From Cercis canadensis (lineage: Eukaryota; Streptophyta; Magnoliopsida; Fabales; Fabaceae): 64,000 nt of DNA. The notes below the pieces were generated by a model. That model had not been told where the DNA came from, did not search any database, and saw only the letters and a program-made list of their open reading frames with translations. Positions 23,440 through 34,700 of the stretch are shown here, in pieces. The stretch is from positions 113,465-177,464 of the forward strand of contig QAOA01001316.1 of NCBI GenBank assembly GCA_003255065.1. The letters are read 5' to 3'. The position numbers and the translations under genes are program-made. How positions within the stretch are numbered: the stretch's first letter is position 1; each line of letters begins with the position of its first letter.

Positions 23440-24966
23440 TTTTTTCCCCCGTTTTCTCTGACCGATATGATATTTCTCTCTTCCACCCAACCAACTCTAG
23501 GGTCTTACTTCTTCCACCGAATAGAAAGGTACGGAAATCTCCTCCACAGATTCGATTGCTGTTTCTATTTATCAATTTTTTTTAAGTAGTTTCGCGGTCG
23601 CGAGTTCAAGTTTCTTTCTTTTCTTTTTTTTTTTTTGGTTAGAAAACTAGAATTCTTAAACAATCAATGTTAGCCCAAGTCTCGCTCTTTTGGTCGATGT
23701 CCATTTCTTCGGATTATTTTAGGGTTTGATTTCTCTCTTCTCTACGTTAGAGCTCTGTTTTGCATTCTAGATTATGAAATGGGTTAAGTAATTTACGGTT
23801 TTTCCAAATTTTGTTTTATTTCAATTTGATATCTGAGTGAATCACCCCGGTTTGGAGAAATTTCAGATGATATTTTGAGTTTTTTTTAAGATTTTTTTTT
23901 AAAAAAATTGTATGGGTTTGATTGGAGCCGTTGACTGCAAAGTGCAGCTTGGGCTGCGAGATGTGTACTGATGTCGTTGGATTAGTGCTCGTCCTTGAAT
24001 CTTATAAATTCATAAAAAAACATAAAATGGAAGTTGAAATCAATTTCTGAATGTTGAAGGAGTGTTCTTCTAATGTTGTTTAACAATTGAGTGAAGCCTT
24101 TTATTCGCTTCCTTTTAAGCTCTAGATTTCAAAGACTGAAGGAGTGGTGGAATTTTAAGGTTTGATGAAATAGAAGTCTTAATTTTTGGTTTATGAAAAC
24201 TGGCAGAGTATGGTTTTAGAATGTTTTCTATGGATGATGCGAGAGAGTCTGTAGTGTGACTATGGCATTTGCATGTCTTTGTAGGCACGTGCTCAAGTGT
24301 TTTTACATTATAGGATGAAGCTAATTTCTGAATCTGCCAGTTTGGATAACTGTACTGACATGTTTGGTTTGTTTTTGACTAAGAATTTTCTCGAGGTTCT
24401 TTTCTAATTAAATGAACATTAGGTTCCTCTCTGCATTATCTAGAATATTGTTAGGAGAGTGCCTAGTTTGTTTTGGCCATAAAGCATGTTGTCTGAGTCC
24501 ATAAAGTTGAAAAAAAAAAATCCCATTACAAGTGGGCAAATATTTGTCTGTCCTTCAATTTTGGTTCTTTGGGAAAATTTTTTGTTTCTTCTCTGCCAGG
24601 GGTTTCTTTATGGTGTTTGGTTCGTGGTCTTTCTAGGCAGGTTTCTCTCATGAACATTCAACAGAATTTGTTTAAATTATTTTTTCCCCTGTTCTACAGG
24701 ATATATTATTATCTTTATTTGATTCTGTGGTTGATTGTGTAATGCTGATGCCATGATAATGTACTGCTAACATGAAATCAGAACATTTTTTATGCATTAT
24801 AAGTAGAATGTTTGTGTTTCCAGAGCTTTTGATCATTGTCTGACTCATTTCCTAATACATTCTCAGCGAACTCTTCAGAACTCTACAGGTTCAGATTCTT
24901 GAATGCAGTGTATGATCATTAATTTATTGGATTTCTACTTGCAATTTTTCAATTTGCAATTGGAAA
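23440..24966 (+). promoter_or_regulatory. Probable 5' leader with a UTR intron for the F-box gene
   Basis: Pyrimidine-rich sequence from about 23440 resembles a plant transcription start region. A possible donor AAAG/GTACGG lies at 23527. T-rich intron-like sequence follows, and acceptors occur at 24867 (TCTCAG) and 24886 (CTACAG). No coding frame is seen. The boundaries are an inference. Confidence 0.4.
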
Positions 24967-25722
24967 ATGATGCCTGAAGAAGTTTTGAAGCCTGTTTTTC
25001 CTTTACTGGAGGGTGTTGATCTCGCTTCTTGTATGGCGGTATGTAAGCGCTGGAGAGACATAGCTAGAGACGATTACTTTTGGAAATGTCTGTGTGCCAA
25101 GAGATGGCCTTCAATCTGCAAGCGACCTAATCCTCCAACTGTAACTTACTACAAGTTATACCAAACCTTTTATAAAAACAAGCCTCGTAAAACTCTTCTC
25201 CCTCCAAGAATTTCCTTTGATGATTTGGAGTTCTTCATTGACATTTGGACTGAAGATGAATTGCTATTCTCAGAAGTGGTCCCTGGCTCTGTCCTGCAGC
25301 CAGGTATTGAAATTCCATCATCTGGAGTTTGTGACATGCTTAGATTTCATCTGGAGGGCACTGAATTCAAGATGACATTACCTGTTGAACCAAGGTTTAC
25401 TGTCCCTTTGATGGAGACTCAGACGGTTAGTGTTTCGGTGCTGGTTGGTAGGAAGGATTCGAATAAGGTTGCTCGCATCATTAATAAGTCTGTGTTTGAT
25501 TACATCGATCGGTCATCATATAGAGCCTTGGCATTTGACTACCTTGACATCTCCCCTGGCTACCCATTTGTGTCTGGTATCCGGGCATGGATATCTTTGC
25601 TCTTCACAGAAGATGGAAATGAAGGTGTTATGGATGTATTTGGAATACAAATGGATTTTTGCGATGTGGCAAACTCTAAGGAAGAAGTCTTGTGGCTATT
25701 GGACATGCTTGATTGGAAGTGA
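24967..25722 (+). CDS. F-box protein, At5g39250-like
   Basis: An intronless coding frame of 251 residues. Two ATGs stand in a row at 24967 and 24970; either could start it. Residues 3-46 are an F-box (EEVLKPVFPLLEGVDLASC, then VCKRWRDIA and FWKCLCAKRWP), which binds SKP1 to place a target on an SCF ubiquitin ligase. The rest lacks Kelch or leucine-rich repeats; it has a conserved plant-specific C-terminal part (PRISFDDLEFFIDIW; GIRAWISLLFTEDG). Length and layout match the small Arabidopsis F-box protein At5g39250; this is recalled similarity. The target is unknown. The leader upstream (about 23440-24966) is long and pyrimidine-rich at its start, with several AG acceptors shortly before the ATG, so a 5' UTR intron is likely. 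AATAAA follows the stop at 25751. Confidence 0.85.
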   Translation: MMPEEVLKPVFPLLEGVDLASCMAVCKRWRDIARDDYFWKCLCAKRWPSICKRPNPPTVTYYKLYQTFYKNKPRKTLLPPRISFDDLEFFIDIWTEDELLFSEVVPGSVLQPGIEIPSSGVCDMLRFHLEGTEFKMTLPVEPRFTVPLMETQTVSVSVLVGRKDSNKVARIINKSVFDYIDRSSYRALAFDYLDISPGYPFVSGIRAWISLLFTEDGNEGVMDVFGIQMDFCDVANSKEEVLWLLDMLDWK

Positions 25723-26104
25723 AGGGCCGAAGCATGATAACCAACATTACAATAAAAGGAATCGGACGTTATGTGTGTGTATGAAATTTTACTTGTGTCT
25801 TTGATGTGGATGTGTTACCTGGATTGTCTTCTCACTATCGACATGAAGAATTTGCAAAGTTGGTATTGGTATCGTCTATGTTCAAAGTCTGTAAATACTT
25901 TATCTATTAATTGTTATCAATTAATGCAAGTTTTTGTATGTACAAGTAGCCCATTCCATGGTAATTTCGGTTGCTCGCCTTGGTTAGGGAAACTCTTCTT
26001 CGTTCCATAGAACAGGTATTAAACATTGTAACATGGGTAATTAAATTATCGTTCTTGAGATAATGTGGGGCGAATTCTGAGGTAATATCTTTGTTGGAAG
26101 TCTT

Positions 26105-26190
26105 AGTAGTTAGGGCATACCGAAATCCTAGTGAAAATTAGTCTCACACCGAAGGTGTGAAGACCACTTCATGGGAAACAAAAAAAAAAT
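26105..26190 (+). repeat. Short interspersed repeat fragment with A tail
   Basis: The motif GTGAAAATTAGTCTCACACC, then ACCACTTCATGGGAAAC and an A run, is shared with 28018-28110 (GCGAAAATTAATCTCACA, CCACTTCGTGAGAAAC). The A tail suggests the 3' end of a SINE or LINE; the family is unknown. Confidence 0.45.
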
Positions 26191-27837
26191 TTATTGTTCT
26201 TGATCAGGTAATGAAAAAAAAAAGTTATTCTTAACTAAGCATTGAAGTATTAATTCGCTTTTCTTTGCTTCTGAATTCATTTTGGTGCATTTGAACAAGA
26301 GTTACACGAAGAATTTAGACCTGTCTATCTTCCATTTTGGTGCATTTGAACAGGATTATTTCATTCAATACCTTGTGATATGGTAGAGGTAGTTATAATG
26401 TTATCTTCTCAGTTTGGCACTGGTAAAGAACCAGATTTAAGGCTCAAGTTAAAAAAAGGCATAATCAGGTTATGACCAACCAATATACGTAAGAATGTAA
26501 GGTGACATCTCTGCTAACAAGTCTGTACATAAACCATGATGTCGTTTCCATAGGCTATTGAAATGTTAATTTTGATTTTTGAGATGTTCTTACTGAGTTT
26601 CTTCCATTCTTTCCTTTCCCTTCCCTTCAATCCAAAGACACTGTTACGAGGCGTGAAGATAACTTAGATGGTTACTTTGAATTTACTTTTTGGTACCTTC
26701 GTTCCTACTCTATCTTTTCATCTTGTTCTGTACATGTGGTGGTGTGTTGTACTTGTATGCTTCCCAATTGGATGAAAATTTTAGTTTGCCATGATTTTTT
26801 AGAAAAATATACATAACATTCTATGACTTTGTTTTATCCAATAATCATTTCAATTTTGACAAAATTTCTATTGATTTTTTTTTTAACTAAATGTCATTAT
26901 TTTTTTGTATCTACCTTGGGTCTCTTTCCCTAAAGAGATTATAAAAGGGAATCAATATTAAAATTTTTATTTTAACCTCACCTCTCTCATGGTGAATTGA
27001 CCTTAAGTGAGCACAGTCAAAAGTAAACATGTTGACAAAATATTAACCTAGCTTGATCACCATTGGCTTGCAGGCCAAACAAACCAGCTCACAAGCTAAC
27101 TAGTTTCATTTGAAATTTTTTTTTAGAGAAAATAGGGGTAAAAAAAATCACCCATTCAAAACAGATAATTTAATTTCATAATCAAACCGTGAAATAATTT
27201 CATAGTTAAATATAGAAAACTTAATAATTCTTATACACAGATTCAACATAACACAATATATCAAATAAATAACTTCATAAATAAGTTTACAACTTTGAAT
27301 AAGTATTAAAACTAAAAGCATCATCTTAGTTCATAACTTAAATAAGAATTTTTATCTTCATAAAAATTTGCGGGCTTTATTTAACACGGATTTTCTTTTT
27401 TAGAAGAAACTGATTTTCTTTTTTAGAAAAAACTTTCTTTTTATATAATATTTTTGCGTACGACTCTAAATTCAAACACGAACCCCATAAGTCCTGAAAA
27501 CAATAAACTCTTTACTTATGCCAATAAAGTAACAGATCCTAGAACACTCATACAATATCTTAGATATCAATTTTATAATTTTTTTTTTAAGAAATAGTTG
27601 TGTAAAAATGATGACTTAAACTAAACTATTCACTTGAATAGTATAAAATATAAACTTTGTTTTTTTGAGTGAGTATAAAATATTAAATTAAACATTTATC
27701 ATGAGCATAAAGTTGTTTTATGTTTAAAATTAGGTATTGTTTAATTTTTTTTTACATGTCCTTTTCTATTTTTCCTCAAACCATATTTAAAATACATAAA
27801 ATCTCTAACACATATAGATCCACTTTTTTTTTTAACA

Positions 27838-27996
27838 CTTTTGGGTAATGCAATTTTACCAATTTCAAATGTTTGGTTAACGGAAATTGATTCTTTGTAT
27901 AAGAGTTTCATTTGGAGAAGCAAAGACGGTTCAATAAAAATTCAGCTAGTTAATTGGAAAAAAGTTACTTGCCCTAAGAAGGACAAAGGGTTAGGG
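27838..27996 (+). mobile_element. LINE (L1-type) reverse transcriptase fragment
   Basis: The plus strand reads LLGNAILPISNVWL, then YKSFIWRSKDG, KIQLVNWKKVTCPKKDKGLG over 53 codons. This is the characteristic end of the reverse transcriptase domain in plant L1-type LINEs (the F-x-W-x(n)-W-x2-V-x3-K-x2-G-G-L-G pattern). A TGA follows at 27997. Neither the endonuclease nor the catalytic FADD region is nearby, so this is a 5'-truncated or decayed scrap. Confidence 0.75.
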
Positions 27997-28017
27997 TGAA
28001 GGAAAAGTAAAAAACCT

Positions 28018-28110
28018 AATGGCCAAAGCATGCCTAAGTTTGAGCGAAAATTAATCTCACATTAAAAGTATGGGGATCCACTTCGTGAGAAACCATAAAG
28101 AAAAGTAAAA
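28018..28110 (+). repeat. Short interspersed repeat fragment, second copy
   Basis: It is related to 26105-26190 at roughly two thirds of positions and ends in an A-rich stretch. It lies directly after the LINE fragment and may be part of that element's 3' region. Confidence 0.4.
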
Positions 28111-29260
28111 ATCCAATCATAGGAATAGAGTCAACCTAGCAAAATTCAGATGGTGATTTTGCCTCTGGACCAAATAGAAATCTTGCTATTGGCCCTCTCA
28201 ACAGAAACGAAGATTTCATTATAGTGAAAGTTGTGACTTTGGCCACAAATTAGCTCATAATCTGCTATTAAACATAAATTAGCTTAGCAAATGTTAGCTC
28301 TGGTCTGCGGTTTTGAAGCTCATGGTGATACCACAACTCTAAAATCAGCTCATAACCTGCTGGGAGAACTACCCCCTTGTTTCAACTGAGAAGGATTACT
28401 CATGGATAAACTAGCTCGATTAAAAGCTTTCAGCTAGCTTGTTTGGAATGAGTTATTACTGTAGTTTAATATTGAATTAAACTCTATAAGCCCTCGATTT
28501 AGCTAATTTCAAACTCTAATTATTCATGTTCATGGTATACCTTGATTAAAAACTGCAGATCATAAAAAGAGTTGTATAGGTAACATTATATTTTTAGAGA
28601 TGAGTAGTAAACTTTGTAGTTAGTAGAAGAGGCTCTATCTTTACACTGTGCATAAATCTAATGCTTATACTTAAAAAATCACCTCTCTCACACATCAATT
28701 TTGCACCTTGATTTATTGTAAAATAATCCTTGATTGAAAAATATTTAGTAATAAATTGTGATATGTGATAGAAAGTGTACATGTAAGTTTAATAACATTA
28801 TTATTAATTTATTTTTAAAATCATATGCATACAATGCATAATTTATTTATAAAAAAAAAAGGTCATTGAACCACAACTACATATTTTAATTAATAAACTT
28901 AGTTGGATAAATAATTTTTTTATCATAAATTAAAGGTTTATTTTAGTTTTTGAAGTTATTATTCACAACTTCTCCCTTTATCTAGTTTGCAACTTGAAAT
29001 CTTTCAAAAAAAAAAAAGAATTTCTAAGCCAAAAATCCAGCTTTCTTTAAAAATTTGCTATCAAATTTAAATAAGATTATAATCTTCTGTATGATAACTA
29101 TAAGAAAGTGATGAATATGTCTCAAGTTTTGGTTGAATTTTAAGCATGAATATTTACTTATAGATAGAATTAGCCTTACTTTTTGTTTTATTTTAAAAAA
29201 ATGACTATAATATTTAAGAATAGGGGAAAGAAAAGAGTATCCAATTGGAATTATTATTGA

Positions 29261-29767
29261 TAGAATTTCGTATGAATAGTGGTCACATGCTCTTAAATAA
29301 TTTGATGTTGTTTCGTTGTTGGATTATTTTTTATCACATATTGTGAGACTAATCATAGTAATTTATATTGTGTAAATGAATTTCTTATTCTGAAATATTA
29401 ATTATGAGATTAGGGAATTGTTTTGATAATGACTAGACTCTATTCAGGTAACATTATTGATATAATTCTAGGTGATTTTTTTGACATGATCATGTTTTTG
29501 AATTTTTTTTNTGAATAGAATTTCGTATGAATAGTGGTCACATGCTCTTAAATAATTTGATGTTGTTTCGTTGTTGGATTATTTTTTGTCACATATTGTG
29601 AGACTAATCATAGTAATTTATATTGTGTAAATGAATTTCTTATTCTGAAATATTAATTATGAGATTAGGGAATTGTTTTGATAATGACTAGACTCTATTC
29701 AGGTAACATTATTGATATAATTCTAGGTGATTTTTTTGACATGATCATGTTTTTGAATTTTTTTTTG
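29261..29767 (+). repeat. ~250-bp near-identical duplication around a single N
   Basis: The block from GAATTTCGTATGAATAGTGG through GTTTTTGAATTTTTTTT is present twice, ending at 29510 and restarting after the N at 29511. Only one or two bases differ, so it is very likely an unmerged contig overlap. Confidence 0.88.
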
Positions 29768-31068
29768 AGAGGTATGTTGTTGAAATTAAGGATACATTAA
29801 CTATATAAAATTTTAGGAATTTAGTATTTTTTTTTTTGGTACTTTTAGCTGCGACTATGAATTTAAATACATAACTTATAAGCCTTGAGAATGATTTCAT
29901 TACCACCTGACTACAAGTTATTTGGTAGAAATCTAGTACTCTATTTGCAGAGAGTTTTCTCGTGTATTACAATCCAGACCCTTTAGGTGTGATTACTACA
30001 ATGTAAGGGGTTTCTTTTGATCTCAATAATTTAATTGATTTGATAAGCATCATTAAACATTAATCATAATCTCTACTATTGAAACTATTGAAACTTTAGA
30101 AACTATTGAAACATCTGTACTCATGAAATGATTAAAAAAAAATAACTTAAAGGCCAGAATGATTACTAAGAAGTCTTCTCCCTACTATCTTAAAAGGTTC
30201 GCTTTGGTCGACATTGTTAAGAAAGTTGGTGCCTTGTATATTCTATATAGGCAACTAGTTGCATCTTTTCTTTATTTTTTTTATTGAGGAATAATAAATT
30301 TTCAATTTTTAAATAGCACAAAATCATTCTTTTAATGGCCACATGATTTAGTAAGTTTTCAAATTTCATATATAATTTTACTTTATTTGTCAATGTGACA
30401 GTAATATGAAAGTAATATTGGTCTATAATATATTTTTTATTTTCATAATAAATATAATTTTGCTTCCTCCTTTTTCTTGCATATTTTATTGCCTTCTATG
30501 TTTTTTTTTTGATATATTTCTTCCCTTTAAGATTTCTTTGATATGTTTCTTTCTTTTCTTTTCTGATATATTTGATTATTTCAATTACACAATCGAAAGG
30601 AAAGTTTCATATATTATTTCAAGATATTTCTTTATAATTCATTTATTGAATGATTATCATTTCATTGTATTTCTTAGCATTTATTACAGCTCATGAGTCA
30701 TAAATCTACTTTTCTTCTTTCATAATTTTTTAATTTCCTTTCCTTGATAGCTTTCAAATATAGTTATTTCTTTCACTTTGTGATTTTATTGATTATTTCA
30801 AGAACAAAATAAAAGGGAGGTTCCATATATTCATTTCAAATCATTTAAATTTATTGACTAATATAATTATGGAATTATATCTTAAATTTTTGGAGGATTA
30901 ATTGTCATTTTTCTTTCTTTCTTTAAATTATTATTAAATGCTATAATTTAATTTATTTTATTGAATCATTAGTTAATTGACTCAAGTAATATGTACCCAG
31001 TTTTCTAAATTTGAAGAGATTTTCAAAATTCAAGATTAAATTTTGGTGTGTTTTTTTTTTTTTTTTTT

Positions 31069-31123
31069 NNNNNNNNNNNNNNNNNNNNNNNNNNNNNNNN
31101 NNNNNNNNNNNNNNNNNNNNNNN
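31069..31123. other. Assembly gap of 55 N between T runs
   Basis: The N run is preceded by 18 T and followed by 9 T. The gap lies about 630 bp upstream of the SCC2 start, so distal promoter sequence may be missing. Confidence 0.95.
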
Positions 31124-31468
31124 TTTTTTTTTAAAAAGTATAAATATATATTATAAATAAAAATATTCTCTCTCTTAGAAAAAAAATTATTAGTTAATTA
31201 AGAAAGATAATAAGTACACGTATCTAGTACATGTCATTTTCCAAACGGATCCGTGCCACTGGGATGTGCTTCTTCAGAAAGCTTCGCAACGATCCCTGCG
31301 TCATTCGATGCCAGCGCCAACGACGGTAGTTTTTATTTATTTCAGTTAATCTGTCTTTTTTAAGTTTCTCCGTCGACCGTCGTGAACTGGCGAAGCAAAA
31401 GCTGAGTGCCATTTCCGGTCATGCCAGGGGCATTTTCGTCATTTAATTTTTAGACTCTATTCAACGCC

Positions 31469-31475
31469 TATAAAA
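31469..31475 (+). promoter_or_regulatory. Possible TATA box of the SCC2 gene
   Basis: TATAAAA lies 288 bp upstream of the SCC2 start codon, followed by a CT-rich leader. Sequence match only. Confidence 0.4.
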
Positions 31476-31712
31476 TTAAATCCACTCCATCGAAAATCCC
31501 AAAATATTTTCCCAAAAACACACTTTCCCCGCCATTTGCCTTCGTCCCCAAAAAGATTCTCTTCCCAATCTATCCCTCTAGGGCTCAAACACCATCTTCT
31601 TTCTTGCAGAGAAACACACACGCACTGCAACAACCAAACCCTAATTCTGCTCAATTTGCCCCTCGATTTCTGCATTCTTACGCTTTGTACCACTCCCCTT
31701 CCCCCTCCATAC

Positions 31713-31757
31713 ATGCCCTTCCAGTGTGATTCACAGACTCACCGGTTGACTAATTGA
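31713..31757 (+). CDS. uORF of 14 codons overlapping the SCC2 start
   Basis: ATG at 31713 opens a frame coding [14 protein letters not shown] and stops with TGA at 31755-31757. The last A of that stop is the first A of the SCC2 ATG, giving the string TGATG. If the leader is unspliced here, ribosomes that read this uORF stop exactly on the main start. Such termination-reinitiation layouts can limit or couple translation. The peptide has no known function. Confidence 0.5.
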   Translation: MPFQCDSQTHRLTN

Positions 31758-34700
31758 TGAGTTATCCTGGGAGTTCCGGCGCGGCTTCGAATCACCGTGG
31801 CATCACTTTATCGAATACTATACACTCGGAGGTGGCCTCATGCTTGCCGCTGCCGTCGCTGCCGGTGTTCTGCGGTGCTTCCGATCAGGACCTGCGGCTT
31901 GTAGACGAGCTAAGGTTATTGAATCGCGGTGAAGTGCTTGCACAGTCCAGTAAGATCGCTGAGCTGCTTCAGCACACGGATGTGTCCTACTTGTGAGTAT
32001 TTCCGTTGTTTTTGTTCGACATTTTCCAAGTATTCATCTTGCATTGAGATTTAGTCATCAAGAAGTGTGTTAAAGTAGCAGGACATGCGAATTTGGTTGT
32101 AATTTTGCCGTGAAGTTTTTTTGCATTGGAATTGTTGTTCTTTTGTGCTGAACTTGGAAGTATTTGAATTTTGATGTGATTGACTGTAGCGTTGTGAGGA
32201 TATTGATTTTTTAAAGCCTTCGAACAATGTTATGGTTCTTTTTCAAAAATATAAGCTTTGCAAATTATTTAGTTGAATGCCAACTCGTTTTGTTGTTTTT
32301 ATTGAAGTTTTGATTTGAGTTTCTCATAGTATATGTGCGTGCTTATTTTTATTACCACAAATATTTAGGTTGCATATTCGTGCTGAGCTCTGTTGATTAC
32401 ATCACAGGCAGCTTAGCGTTGGACTTGTAAATTTGGAGTTCATTAAATAAGTCATGGGATATAACATATTTCTGTAATTCGTCAGAGTTGTTGATTGTTG
32501 ACTGCTTATTTGTTGCAATCATTTTGGTTTTCTTAATTTATGGAGGAAGTTTGGGATATGGTTTAATTGAGAAGGTACAACTGTTCTATGAACATAGTAC
32601 ACATCAACTGGCGTGGCATTTCACTTCCTTGCTTTGATTTGTTGACAAATATGACATTAGTTCCAGCAGTTTTCATATATCTGATCTCTTATTGTTTTGT
32701 TATAATTGCTGCTTCAATTTGTCTGAAGGGAGAGGTATCATTGCTGTCTGCAGCAATGCAGCATCATTGTTATTGTTGTTGTTACTATTATATTATCATT
32801 ATTAAATTTAATAAATTTTATATTTGGCCTCTTCTACAGGAATCTGAGAGATGATGCCAAGGCTGTTCCAAATGTCTATGTTGCGCCTTTAGAACTCCAT
32901 GATGAAGTTCTCAGGCACAACCCTGGAGCGTTTGAATACAGTGCTGCAGGTAAACAGAGTACTTGGTTTGTGCTCTGAATATTGCCTTCGTAGACTTATT
33001 CAAATTTCTGAGGCTTACGACTGCTGATTGCACTTTAATGATCTGATAGAGGGTTTGAGACTGCTGCATTTGGAAAATTTGGCCAAGCTCAGATGTATAG
33101 AATAAAGAGAAAGCCACACTTTTTAATTAGGTTTTGATTTCCTGCATACAAATTACTGTTATTGACTATCTTTTCTTAAAGAAAAGATAACATGGATGTT
33201 GTCAGAATTGTGTGCACAATGGTTCATTTTACAGTATGGATCATGATTGCAACAGAGAGATAAGTTTCATTAAAATAGACTTGTCTGGAGGACCAGTATG
33301 TAGCTCTTTTACTTTTGTGATCATTCTTTGCTCAAATTGCTTGGTGTATGAAAAGCTGTCATATTGGAAGTCTTCCATGAAATTGTAGTTTATTTGATGA
33401 ATTGCTGGCAACAGGATAATTGGTCCTTGTACTTGTTAAATCTTAATTTATAGAAGGGAGTAATTATGTGGAACATTTTCCATAATTTAGGTTGGGAGGA
33501 TACCCAAGTAATGTTAGATATCAGATGCACCGTAAAAATGTTTTTGTGGGGTTTTGCAGTTTGCTGAATCTGATGGTCTCTACTGCATTTGTGGATCTTA
33601 TGCATTTTGGTCTGTATAGGCTTTATTGGGCTTATGGTGTATCTGCTGCCTGAATTGACTCAAAGTCAAAGATGAACTTTGAAAATAATATTGCAAGTAT
33701 TGCATGTTTTAGGCCCGACAGTTTAAGAGATTTTTAGCATGACTTGCTGGTGTCATAAAATTCAAACTTAGATGTGTCAAACTCTTAGCCTTGCTTCTAC
33801 ATATTCCACCCACATCTTGGAGTTTCTCTTTGCCTTTGACCTTAGTGCTTTTCATTAAATAATTTAACGGTGCTCTGCTTATTGTTTATTGCATTGTTCA
33901 AGTTTCTCAGGTCCTATCAAGGAGCAGATCTCTGGTAGTGCGTTACCTGAAAAGAAGTCTTCTGAATCAAGTTTCTCTCTCACTAGTCAGACTCAGAAAG
34001 ACTATAATGCAAGTCATAATCACCAGCTGGATCATCTTTCTCGAAATGTATGAATACATTTGGAATATGCAATTGATCTTTAGATTCTTTTTGTTATGCT
34101 AATCTTTCACTTGAATTGGCAGGAAATTTCTCTGTTGTCTTCTAAAAAATCGAAAGTCAAGAAGAAAGGCAGTGATGGAATATATATAGGACCTGAGCCT
34201 GCTGAGGTTCAAGGTTGGTATAGCTCCTTCCTACACGAACCTCATTATTATCCTTCTCTCTCATACATCAACTCTTTTTATGTATGTAATTAACTGGTGT
34301 GCATAACCTGTTTAGGTGCCAGCGTTGGGAGGTTTCATGAGTTTCTGGAGGACTTGTGCAGCAAAGCTGAATTTCTTAGTGATGATCGAGATGAAGCAGA
34401 ATGGTTGTCTTTACCTCTTTCTGATCTTAGAAAGCTTGTTAATGAAATAATGTCAATACGTGCAAAGAAAGTTCTGCATTTGGTTCCTGTAGATATCCTT
34501 GTTAGACTACTGAAAGTTCTAGATCATCAGATACATAGAGCAGAAGGCTTGTCAATTGAGGAATATGATAATGTAAGTCTTTTGTGATTTCTTCAATTTT
34601 ATGCTGGTTTAATATGTATGCTTTTGATTTATTTTTTAATAGTCTGTAGTGCATGTTTTGATGCTTATTTGAAATTATTTTTCTCTGAATAGGAGGCTAG

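Larger units (their letters stand above)
25723..31420. other. Intergenic region, AT-rich, with retroelement scraps
   Basis: No host gene is supported. It contains a LINE fragment (27838-27996), two related short repeat fragments (26105-26190, 28018-28110), a duplicated block around the N at 29511, and a sized gap (31069-31123). The 96-codon frame at 30406-30696 is low-complexity F/I/L-rich sequence in T-rich DNA and is not believable as a gene. Confidence 0.55.

Noticed and set aside
30406-30696. 96-codon open frame on the plus strand
   Set aside because: It is almost only F, I, L, Y and S in T-rich DNA; the composition explains the absence of stops.
31754-31756. SCC2 start one codon further upstream
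   Set aside because: That codon is TTG. The first ATG in frame is at 31757.
31536-31757. A 73-codon frame overlapping the SCC2 start
   Set aside because: It would need a TTG start. Only the part from the ATG at 31713 is a credible uORF.
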